64,000 bases of DNA from Sugiyamaella lignohabitans. Taxonomy: Eukaryota > Ascomycota > Dipodascomycetes > Dipodascales > Trichomonascaceae. The stretch is from NCBI RefSeq assembly GCF_001640025.1, contig NC_031674.1, positions 992,001 to 1,056,000 on the forward strand. The letters run 5' to 3'. The position numbers and the translations under genes are program-made. Under the pieces are notes generated by a model that did not search any database, had not been told where the DNA came from, and saw nothing but the letters and a program-made list of their open reading frames with translations. Of the stretch, positions 38,694 through 47,884 are shown in pieces (position 1 is the stretch's first letter; each line of letters begins with the position of its first letter).

Positions 38694-41006
38694 ATGGATC
38701 CGATATCGAGATTCACTCCGGCGTTGTCGGCAGCTCAGATGATACCAGGAACAGGACCTATTATTCCGACTGGAAGAAGTTCGACTACTGTTACTCCACC
38801 AGCAGACACAAGTTCAGATACTGCGACAGCTCCTAAAAAGAGATCAGTGATTTCCTTGGCTTGTAGTACTTGTCGTAAAAGAAAAACGAAATGTGATGGC
38901 AGGAAACCGGCTTGTAGCCAGTGTTTGAATACAGGACGACCTAATGAATGTGTTTATGATGTCAACGCCGATAGAAGGAGGTCGTGGCATTCTCGTCAGA
39001 ATAAAGTGCTCATGGAAAAGCTATCAGCAGCTGAAGCCTTGATAAAGAGGATCAGAAATGGTGGTAAGGACTGTGAAGACGCTATTCGCGAGATCCAGTC
39101 TGGATCGGCTGCTGGTCTTACTAATGGCATTAGTATTGATGTTTCTGTGAAAACTGAAAGTATATCAGGAGCCGATACTACATATGGCAAAGCATCAAGT
39201 ATTGCAAATACTAGCGAGTCTAATGACGGTCCCGACAATAATTGGAAAGAAGACAACGACCTAACGCTAGATGAGGAGGGACAGGTTCATTTCTTTGGAG
39301 GAACATCTAATCTGCCAGAAATCAAACAGTCTCTAACAGTTTCGGGACGAACGCATTATAAAAAGTCGGCTCTTCAGAGTTTATTGAACGAAGAAGAGCC
39401 GAGGCAGTTTCAAGATCAACGGCTCTTACAATACAAAAATGGACCAACTGATAGCCAGAGTCAGGGAATGTCTTTATCGGCAACATCACCTGTCATGTCA
39501 ACCTCACCTACTGCTCAGAGTGGCACTAATTTATCCAATACCCCATCATCTACCTCGAGCGACAATAACTACCATTCATTGCCACCTTTGTCTGGTCCTT
39601 TTTATACTGCACACAATGTAGATATTCCAACGCCGATAGTACACCATCTTTTGGACCTGTATTTCTGCTGGCAGCATTCCTATTATAATATTTTTAACGC
39701 CGAGCTCTTTTTGCGCGACTTACAAACTGGAGGGAAATTCTACTCCAAGTTCCTTCTTAACGCGGTACTGGCTCATGCTTCACAACTCAGCAATGTGCAA
39801 CTACTAAGATCAGATCCATCAGATCCCAGTACTGCTGGATATATGTTTTTCAACGAAGCCAGGTCACAGATTGAACAAGAGCTGCTCAAGCGGTCTGTCA
39901 CCACGATACAAGGGCTCTTATTACTAGCCAGTCGCGAAGCAGGCATAGGACGAGACACTGTAGGATGGGTGTATTCAGGTATGGCATTCCGAATGGCAGT
40001 GGACTTGGGCCTGCATCTGGATTGCAAGAGTCTCTGTGAATGTGGGTTCCTAACTCATGACGATTATATAGTACGGAACGCTACATTCTGGGGCTGTTAT
40101 TTATTTGACCAGGGATGGAGTACGTACATGGGTCGTCCCTCGGTTATCCACTTGTCTGATGTGACGGTCAGTCGGCCAGAATTTATAGTCAACGAGCAAC
40201 CCACTGAATGGCGACCAGTCTTCAACAGTCCCACAAACCTTCCGATAGGTAGAAGAATTGTTGGCTCGCCCGTACCGTTCTACCCTCAAAACACACTGAC
40301 CAGTATTTTACGGCTTTCTGAGGTGATTGAAGATATACAAAAGAGTCTATACTCGCCAAAACGCAGTCTCAAACGGGATGGGTCATTCAAGATCGAAGAA
40401 AAAGTCAAGGAAATATTTCACAAACTTGCCAGCTGGGAAGAAAACCTTCCAATTGAGATGAAGCGGGGTCCAGGTTCTGAACATCCAAGTGTATTACTGG
40501 TATACACATTATATTACGCTACCAAAATCTTCCTGTTCCGACCATTTGTGCAAGTAAAAGAGTCTCAATCTGCACCTGGCCCGAACCATGGAGCAGCTCT
40601 TGAGCAGTGTCTCGACGCTGCTGCCAATATAGTAGCACGACTCAAACAGTTTAAAGCTCGATACACACTACGACTGGCGACCAACATGTCAGTATACATC
40701 AGCTTCACGGCGGCCACGATATCGCTGTCCAAACCGGGCGACGATGCGCTGGCGATACAGCTCAACGAGTGTCTCGAATTCCTCAAAGAAATCGGCGAAT
40801 CCTGGACCTCTGCCAATACTGTAGGCGAGGGAATCAAAGCCCGTCTCACAGCAACCTCACAACAGGCCGGCCACCAGACCGACGCCACGGACCAACTGCT
40901 GTTCCCCACCTTCGCCATCGGCACGCCCAACTTCCTCGAGGCCGTCGACCTCCTCAACTACGACAACGTTCCCGAATTCGAGTTCCTCATGAGCAATAAT
41001 GTATAA
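38694..41006 (+). CDS. Zn2Cys6 transcription factor, NirA-like
   Basis: 770-aa nuclear regulator. The zinc cluster is C57, C60, C67, C74, C77, C86 (ACSTCRKRKTKCDGRKPACSQC...ECVYD), directly followed by NADRRRSWHSRQNKVLMEKL, an arrangement I associate with the NirA group of nitrogen regulators. A fungal_trans domain covers about residues 310-580 with GWVYSGMAFRMAVDLGLHLDCKSL and FWGCYLFDQGWSTYMGRPSVI. The middle is Ser/Thr-rich. Single exon; its long leader carries a short direct repeat. Target genes cannot be deduced; subgroup assignment is tentative. Convergent with the UNC93-like gene across a repeat. Confidence 0.85.
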   Translation: MDPISRFTPALSAAQMIPGTGPIIPTGRSSTTVTPPADTSSDTATAPKKRSVISLACSTCRKRKTKCDGRKPACSQCLNTGRPNECVYDVNADRRRSWHSRQNKVLMEKLSAAEALIKRIRNGGKDCEDAIREIQSGSAAGLTNGISIDVSVKTESISGADTTYGKASSIANTSESNDGPDNNWKEDNDLTLDEEGQVHFFGGTSNLPEIKQSLTVSGRTHYKKSALQSLLNEEEPRQFQDQRLLQYKNGPTDSQSQGMSLSATSPVMSTSPTAQSGTNLSNTPSSTSSDNNYHSLPPLSGPFYTAHNVDIPTPIVHHLLDLYFCWQHSYYNIFNAELFLRDLQTGGKFYSKFLLNAVLAHASQLSNVQLLRSDPSDPSTAGYMFFNEARSQIEQELLKRSVTTIQGLLLLASREAGIGRDTVGWVYSGMAFRMAVDLGLHLDCKSLCECGFLTHDDYIVRNATFWGCYLFDQGWSTYMGRPSVIHLSDVTVSRPEFIVNEQPTEWRPVFNSPTNLPIGRRIVGSPVPFYPQNTLTSILRLSEVIEDIQKSLYSPKRSLKRDGSFKIEEKVKEIFHKLASWEENLPIEMKRGPGSEHPSVLLVYTLYYATKIFLFRPFVQVKESQSAPGPNHGAALEQCLDAAANIVARLKQFKARYTLRLATNMSVYISFTAATISLSKPGDDALAIQLNECLEFLKEIGESWTSANTVGEGIKARLTATSQQAGHQTDATDQLLFPTFAIGTPNFLEAVDLLNYDNVPEFEFLMSNNV

Positions 41007-41038
41007 TAGACTAATCACGCACTACTATCTGTCGGTCT

Positions 41039-41197
41039 GCCTCCGGCGGCTGGGGCTCCGCCCCAGACCCCGCTGCTCCTCTCGCTTCGCTCGAGTCGTT
41101 AAGTTGGGACCACAGCAGTTCAGGGACCGTGCACGCCCGACTCGAGCGAAGAGAGAGGAGCAGTGGGGTCTGGGGCGGAGCCCCAGCCGCCGGAGGC
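41039..41197. repeat. Symmetrical hybrid long hairpin repeat
   Basis: 159 bp with CTCTCGCTTCGCTCGAG on the left and CTCGAGCGAAGAGAGAGGAG on the right, so both halves are of the CTCGAG type and the element is nearly a perfect palindrome. It occupies a tail-to-tail gap. Confidence 0.93.
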
Positions 41198-41237
41198 AGA
41201 GTGGCCACGAATGCAAATAAATAAATAAATTAAATAA

Positions 41238-42650
41238 TTAGACCTTCTGAGGATGGTGTGTTGACACCTGGTCGACGTCGTCTGAGCCTTCGTCGCAGTT
41301 GGTGACGGGGAGAGGTGCTGTGGGGTCGAAGATTTCGGATTCGAGGCCGTAGTTGGTCTCGACAGTTTGACAAGCCACGTATGCCATGAGAGGGATGCTG
41401 CAGCCCATGAGGATGAAGTTCGCGACGACCTCGTTCATGAACGGAGTGCCAGCAGCGTCGATGCCGAATGAGATGGCTGATCCGGCGGATTGGATGCCTT
41501 TGTAGAAACCAGCGTATCGGGCCAGTCTGAAGGTCTCATTGGTGAGCGAGCCCATGATCCAGTAGCACCACGACTGCCACATGGCATCCGACATGCCATA
41601 CATGAAGTAGAGTACAAAAGGACCACCAAATTTCGAGCTTGTCCAGTCGACATTTGGAGGTGGGTCCGTTTTACGGGTGAATGTCACTTGAAAAGCCACT
41701 CCTCCTGCCCATGTACCAAGCACAAATATTGAGACAATGGCCAGTCCAAGCAGTCCCCGTTTCCTTCGACCCATTCGATGATTGTCGAGAACAGCACCGA
41801 TAAAAAATGTGCCTATTACCTGGGTCAGCCAGTATATTAATGAGTTCAGAGACCGCGTTCGCAGTGAGAAATAAAATGCATTCATACCGAACTGGTATGA
41901 GTAGAAAAAGTTACTGGCGAAAAAGGCTGGCAGCAGCATCATGATCTTCTTATCAGTGACAAGCTTAAAAACTCCGATAATTTCAGTACGGAAATCCGTT
42001 TGTTTAAAATCCTCCAATGGCAGACCCGACTTTCTTCGTACTGCTTTTGGATCACAGAGTGTCAAAGAGACACATACACCTACTAACATGACAATTAAGA
42101 AACCAAGATATGTGCCAGTGTTTACACCTGAATCGTCGGGTCGATGTAAGTTCTGCAACAACGGTATTAAACCGCCGAGAGTGGCTCCTATGGACAGCAA
42201 AGACCAGGTAATTGCAAACCCTTTTGCTTTGTCTTTTTCTTCGGGATATGCCATAGTGATCATTCCGTGCACACTCCATAGTAGACCAGCTGAGATACCG
42301 CACAGAACTCCTCCTGCTACCACAAATCCACGATTACCATTGCGGTCAAGACTCCACAGAGATCCTATATATATCGTATACCCAAGAGTGCCAAGGAAAA
42401 AGGTGTATCGTGGGCCTAATGTATTTACAATGGATCCTCCAAAGAATCCTACAACAGCAAAACACGCATACAACGCAGCATTTGCTTCGTCAGTCAGCGA
42501 GACACTTGCTGCTCTTTGACCACCAGCACCAAGTCCTGATAGAGCATCAAACATGCCGGGTTGGGCAAACAGAACCGCTCCCACGATCAGAATCTGAGTC
42601 AGCGGTCTGGTCCATATCGTATATATGAAAGACCGTCTTTCTTTCGACAT
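41238..42650 (-). CDS. UNC93-like major facilitator protein
   Basis: 470-aa membrane protein with about 11-12 helices. The opening TRPLTQILIVGAVLFAQPGMFDALSGLGAGGQ is characteristic of fungal UNC93-like (DUF895) members of the major facilitator superfamily, as are FFGGSIVNTLGPRYTFFLGTLGY and a late MYGMSDAMWQSWCYWIMGSLTNE. Transported substrate is not known for the fungal group. Cytosolic acidic C-terminal tail (NCDEGSDDVDQV). Single exon. Confidence 0.88.
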   Translation of the reverse strand: MSKERRSFIYTIWTRPLTQILIVGAVLFAQPGMFDALSGLGAGGQRAASVSLTDEANAALYACFAVVGFFGGSIVNTLGPRYTFFLGTLGYTIYIGSLWSLDRNGNRGFVVAGGVLCGISAGLLWSVHGMITMAYPEEKDKAKGFAITWSLLSIGATLGGLIPLLQNLHRPDDSGVNTGTYLGFLIVMLVGVCVSLTLCDPKAVRRKSGLPLEDFKQTDFRTEIIGVFKLVTDKKIMMLLPAFFASNFFYSYQFGMNAFYFSLRTRSLNSLIYWLTQVIGTFFIGAVLDNHRMGRRKRGLLGLAIVSIFVLGTWAGGVAFQVTFTRKTDPPPNVDWTSSKFGGPFVLYFMYGMSDAMWQSWCYWIMGSLTNETFRLARYAGFYKGIQSAGSAISFGIDAAGTPFMNEVVANFILMGCSIPLMAYVACQTVETNYGLESEIFDPTAPLPVTNCDEGSDDVDQVSTHHPQKV

Positions 42651-43839
42651 CGTAAATGTTCAAAAAAGGCAGATTTTTAACAGTGTTGGTAAGAGTTTAG
42701 AGGTGTTTTGGCTGGATCATGAAGTTGGTGCAAAATACGAGTGCCGTAGCTTAATCAACTGACAAAACCAGTAATACAGCAAGCAGAGAGGCTGTGTTAG
42801 CAAAGGCCAAGAATATTGACCAATTTAAAACTCAACTAGTAAATTATTCTCGTCTTCTAAGTCCAACAGATTGAATGTCCAATAATGGAATCAGTATAAC
42901 CAATGTTTCTGATAGTATATAATTAGTATGAAACCAGTTGCAAGACAAGTGCAATAAAAAACCACCAGAGGCTATGATTGTAGAGTACAAGTTAGACACT
43001 CAAGTTTCACCAAGAGACCAATGATTCAAGAGAAATTGGAAAATGAACAGATTATCAAGTGCCGTTAGGTTTTCGCCAAGTGATTTATATGCGTTCAGGC
43101 CTTATTAAGGCCGCTACTGCTGTTTGGCCAAAATACGCTATCAAGTAAATCCTAGCGGTTCCTGGTATCATGACAAGAATCGCTTCCTCGTCTTGGAAAT
43201 AAAATGGGCAGATCAAATCGTTTGTCGACTATATAGGCAAAAAATGGGCTAGAACTCAACTGGGGAATCGGTTTGAAGTTGGTGAAATTAACAAAGCCTA
43301 ATAGTCCAGCGCCGTATTTTGACATGCGTTTGTAGTCACATAGCATATACATAAACTAGTACTGGGCCATTTTTTTATGCGGACCAAAAAAAAATGCAGG
43401 ATGAGCTGATAAACAAAAACAAAATAAAAAGAACAAATTCACGTCACTGATGGGAATTTCCACCTCATCTACATCTGAGACATCTCTAATCACACTTGAC
43501 AATCAGAATCTAAGGCGCCAAACCGCCACGGTAAATCATTTGGCCGGTCGGAAATGATTGCTGGCCATTTTTCGTTTTCAAGGTGTATTTAAATCAATCT
43601 TGCAAACTCTATTCACTAGTTAGTCTACAATTGACTCTGCCGCTGTCCTTCTTTGGAGCTACTGGCATACGAGTAAGATTGATATCTGCATTTGGGCACT
43701 TCTGCACTTGTTCCTCCCGAAGACAATCGTTACCGATAACGGGCAGCGTTCTATGGCGGACGGCCCTCTTTCGATGCATATGTCCCGTTACACAATGTAA
43801 CTTGCCAGTTATCGGCTCCCTTGTCGATGCATCTGATTG

Positions 43840-43886
43840 CTGGGGCCCTGCCCCAAACCCCTTGGCTCCTGCTTTGCAGGAGATTA
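43840..43886 (+). repeat. Decayed left-half fragment of the hairpin repeat
   Basis: A GCTGGGGCCCTGCCCCAAACC segment followed by a CTCCTGCTTTGCAGGAG hairpin; terminal arm and right half are gone. Confidence 0.8.
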
Positions 43887-44267
43887 CTCGTGTTTTGAGC
43901 TGGTAAAAATGATTCTTGAAACGAGTATCGTCTCGTATCGTATCACTGAGGAGGAGCTATGAGTAGATTCTGGCAAATGTGAATTTTACATGGCAGTCAG
44001 TTTGTTCGACAGTTAATTGTTGCACGGAACGGAACCATAAATTACCGAAATCAGCTGTAGCATCGAATAAACTTGAACTTGGTTGAGGGGTATGTGATAT
44101 GTGTAATAATATGCATTGAAAGACAGCTTGGGCTGTGATATGCCCACTATTGGCGAAGCATGAAATGTGCTGTGATATGTAGAAAATCAAGTATAATTTC
44201 GTCTGTAACGCTAGGTAATAACGACAGGGGATGTACCATGTGCTGACGTTACACTGGAGACAGTATG

Positions 44268-44327
44268 TGGGATTTGGGGTTTAGACAATGCCCATAGACT
44301 CTGCGTGGGATTTGGGGTTTAGACAAT
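44268..44327 (+). repeat. 22-bp G/T-rich direct repeat
   Basis: The unit TGGGATTTGGGGTTTAGACA(AT) occurs at 44268-44289 and 44306-44327, with a truncated third TGGGATTTTTGGGGG just after. Confidence 0.85.
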
Positions 44328-46141
44328 CGTGGGATTTTTGGGGGTCGTAATAACACCTTAACGGTTCCCCATAAGTGTGTAGCATGTGTTACAACGTTTA
44401 AAACATGCTGCTAGTTCCCCACTACATAGAGACTGGAATTTCAAATCGCGCCGTGCATTGAACAGAAGAGGAGCAGCTAGGGGTAACGTGCGTCGGTCTC
44501 GAGCCTACTAGCGATACTACCCGAGAGAGGCAGTTATAGACCCCCACTCAACTCTGGTAGCCACTCTTGCGTTATCGAGTGATGGTTGAAAATAATTCTA
44601 GGTTCGACTTATAATGATTCGAATGAAAAACATGACTGGTACTGATCAATTGGTATTTGTCTCAGATGACAATGTCTCCCACCACAATGTGATTTACTAC
44701 AACGTGAAGTAAACCTGTTAGCAATGGGAAGCTTAGCTCTCACTATTTTAGTGTAGTTCCTTCCGCACAACATATCACCAGTTGTTTTGAGGCCCAATTG
44801 CCCGGATTATAAAACTAAACTCAAGTTTTTGAAATTGACACTGTTCCGGCTCCAGCAATTTTCAGAAATGGTATTTTCAGGGTCGTAACGGTATTCGAAG
44901 ACATTCAAGGGTATTTAAGGGGTGAATGGGAAGATTGTATATATTTCAAGGCTGTGCTGGTATATTGTTATATTTGTCATGGTTCTGTCTGTTCGAAGCG
45001 TTGTCCAGTTCCGTATCCACTTCCAGCTATGACCTATGACTTTCCAATTATTATTCGACTTTCATTGGTGACCGTCTAGATCCAATCCCCTGAGACAGGA
45101 CCATCATCTAATATCGGATTTGGGATCATTCATATAATTTCGAAAAACACTCTTTATCAGACCAGTCGGAAAACCAACTCGCTCTTCTCGTACCGCCTAG
45201 TTCTAACTAAATGCCCTCACTTTGTGTATCGCATGTTTTGTGTGGACTCACGGAGACTATCTCCGAAACTCTAATTTACGTGCAGCCAGTAAAAACCCTG
45301 CACTGTCAACAGTACCACAGTCGTCATGGACGGAATACCGAGCAAAATATGGTATTATCTCAGCTAATTATTGAAATCTAAGGTATGAGAGAAACATCAA
45401 AACCAGTCAATATTTGGACGGTTTTATTCCATCTCTGTTTAGATGAGACATGTCGATCTGCCGTGGAAATAGTGAAAAGCGGGGCGCAGTGCCATTCAGG
45501 GATATATTTACGTCACTTGTGAAGTAAACGAGAAGCTCAGCGGAAGTACCCATTATAACGGAAATCCGAGTAACTGTTGACGCAGGGACCGTCACCAGTG
45601 GACCCTTTCTAACGGCCATCATATTCTTAACCAGGTATAATACCCTTACATCTAACTCCTAACGGGCATTTATTACATGCAAGCTGGAGATATATCTCCG
45701 CGCATAATACTGTGGTTGATTTAAAAGGGTGTCGTCTTCACAAAACTAGCTATTGATATTTGATCTTAGGGATTAAACCTGACTGTTGGATAATACTTCT
45801 GTTTATTTATACAAATTGGAAGGCAAAACCACATGAATATTCTGCGATCTGCCCAATCTCGACTCTTGCTTTTGACAGTTGACAGGCTGCATTGATTGAC
45901 ATTACACCACGTAGTGATATTAGCGACACTTCGATTGTACTTACTTCATGATACCTCTCCTTTGATTTCGTTAAAAAACTTTTATTTATTTTTGTTTTTC
46001 CTTCAGGCTCTTTCTTTAGCCTAGGTATTTCTAATCTCACTTGTACAACTGTAGATAGACCGCTCATTCAGATCGCGTTTCACTCATTATCTCATTATAC
46101 TCTCTTGCGACAGTTTACTCACTATTCACTCACTCACTATT

Positions 46142-47449
46142 ATGACCATTAGTTTACCTGAAAATATGGCAAACCCTCTGAACTTGTCAGTTATTGGACT
46201 CAACTCCGGCACTAGCATGGACTCGGTTGATATTGTTCTGTGTCGATTTAAACAAGATGATCCGGCGTCACCGCTCCATTTACAACTGGTTTTGTACGAT
46301 GAGATGCCCATGCCAGTCGATTTGAAGAACCGTGTTCTTCGATTAATTCGTGATAACGAATCTTCTCCTGAGGAGTTGTCACAGGTGAATGTACAACTCG
46401 GCATTACATTTGCTGATGCTACTACTGCTTTCTGCAAGAAGCATGACATCAACTTGAAGTCAGAAATTGATCTGGTGGCTTCGCATGGTCAAACCATTTG
46501 GTATGTGTCAAATCCAGGTCCAGATCAAACTAAATCGGTTCTCACCATGGCAGAAGGAGCATATATTGCACAAAAACTCTCAAAGACAGTGGTGAGCGAT
46601 TTCCGTATCTCGGAGCAAAGTGTCGGTCGACAGGGTGCACCTATGATTGCATTTTTTGACGGCCTGTTACTTGCACATCCCACTAAAATGAGAATTTGTC
46701 AGAATATTGGCGGTATTGCCAATTCTTGCTTCATCCCTCCCGAATCAGCTGGTGGTTTGGACAAAATTTTCGATTTTGACAATGGCCCTGGTAACATTTT
46801 CATTGATGCCGCTATGAGACACTTTACAGACGGTCAAATGGAGTATGATGTTGATGGTGAATGGGGCAAAAAGGGCACGGCAGACGAGGAAATGGTCGCT
46901 AACTTTCTTGAAAATGAATCATATTTTAAAAGAGCCCTGCCTAAAACCACCGGTCGAGAGCTGTTCGGGGACGGTGTTTCTATTGGTCTCATTGAAGAAG
47001 GCCTGCGTAGAGGGTTGTCTAAATATGACATTATAGCCACTATAACCAGAATTACTGCACAGGCTATTGTCAATGACTATAATCGGTTTGGAGCTGGCTT
47101 GCCACCAATCGACGAGCTCTACCTCTGTGGAGGAGGTGCTCATAACCCAAACATTGTAAACTATATCCAGCAGTCGTTTCCCAACTTGAAAATCCTCCCC
47201 CTCTCTATCACTGGTATTCCTGGCGGCGCCAAAGAAGCTGTAACATTTGCATTCCAAGGTTTGGAAGCCATCTTAGGTCGTCCATTAATCATCCCTGACC
47301 GAGTGGAAAACAAAGTTCCCGTCGTTGTGGGCAAAGTGACCCCTGGGCCCAATTACCGTAAACTCCAGGCCGTATCCTCCAACTACGGCATCAACTACGA
47401 AGACGACTACTTGCCACCAGTTCGAAAACTTATTATTGATAAAGAATGA
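46142..47449 (+). CDS. AnmK-family sugar kinase, levoglucosan kinase-like
   Basis: 435-aa kinase of the anhydro-N-acetylmuramic acid kinase family (ASKHA fold). Signature elements: GLNSGTSMDSVD (residues 19-30, phosphate 1 loop), ASHGQTIW, VVSDFR, RQGAPMIAFFDGLL, NIGGIANS, FDFDNGPGNIFIDA (211-223) and LYLCGGGAHNPNIV. Bacterial AnmK recycles cell-wall anhydro-sugar; a yeast has no murein, and the close fungal relative known biochemically is levoglucosan kinase of Lipomyces, which hydrolyses and phosphorylates 1,6-anhydroglucose to glucose 6-phosphate. A role in using anhydro-sugars from heated or degraded biomass is therefore plausible but inferred. Single exon; a repeat follows. Confidence 0.9.
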   Translation: MTISLPENMANPLNLSVIGLNSGTSMDSVDIVLCRFKQDDPASPLHLQLVLYDEMPMPVDLKNRVLRLIRDNESSPEELSQVNVQLGITFADATTAFCKKHDINLKSEIDLVASHGQTIWYVSNPGPDQTKSVLTMAEGAYIAQKLSKTVVSDFRISEQSVGRQGAPMIAFFDGLLLAHPTKMRICQNIGGIANSCFIPPESAGGLDKIFDFDNGPGNIFIDAAMRHFTDGQMEYDVDGEWGKKGTADEEMVANFLENESYFKRALPKTTGRELFGDGVSIGLIEEGLRRGLSKYDIIATITRITAQAIVNDYNRFGAGLPPIDELYLCGGGAHNPNIVNYIQQSFPNLKILPLSITGIPGGAKEAVTFAFQGLEAILGRPLIIPDRVENKVPVVVGKVTPGPNYRKLQAVSSNYGINYEDDYLPPVRKLIIDKE

Positions 47450-47534
47450 TCACATCTCTAAAATGGCATTTCCTATATTAGCATTTATATATACAAGAGA
47501 TCATTCGACGCCTGTCACCAGACACGTCAGGGTC

Positions 47535-47672
47535 TGCCTCCGGCGGCTGGGGCGCTGCCCCAGACCCCGCTGCTCCTCTCGCTCCGCTCGAGTCGGTCCG
47601 TCGACGGTCCCAATCAAACTCCTGCGAAGCAGGAGCTACGGGGTCTGGGGCAGCGCCCCAGCCGCCGGAGGC
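47535..47672 (-). repeat. Long hairpin repeat, full copy (inverted)
   Basis: 138-bp copy 85 bp after the AnmK-like stop. Both arm hairpins carry the GGGGCGCTGCCCC / GGGGCAGCGCCCC version, i.e. matched changes on the two arms. Confidence 0.95.
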
Positions 47673-47884
47673 GCACACCCACCGATTCAGGATTTCCCCA
47701 CACTCCGCAGCATCCTCACCTCGGACCAGTGAAACGTGATCGGCAACCCTAATATTCCGGTGATATCAACTTGTGCCACCGACCGAAACCGAAGTCAAGT
47801 CCCGAGTTTATCTAACGACTGAACTGAATATTCAAATTGAAGATGGGGTTTATAGGGTATGAATATGGGTTGGTAGGATATAGA

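Larger units (their letters stand above)
42651..46141. other. 3.5-kb gene-poor region
   Basis: The largest gap in the window. I find no ORF with family features and no tRNA. It holds a decayed hairpin-repeat fragment (43840-43886) and a 22-bp direct repeat (44268-44327). Confidence 0.5.
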
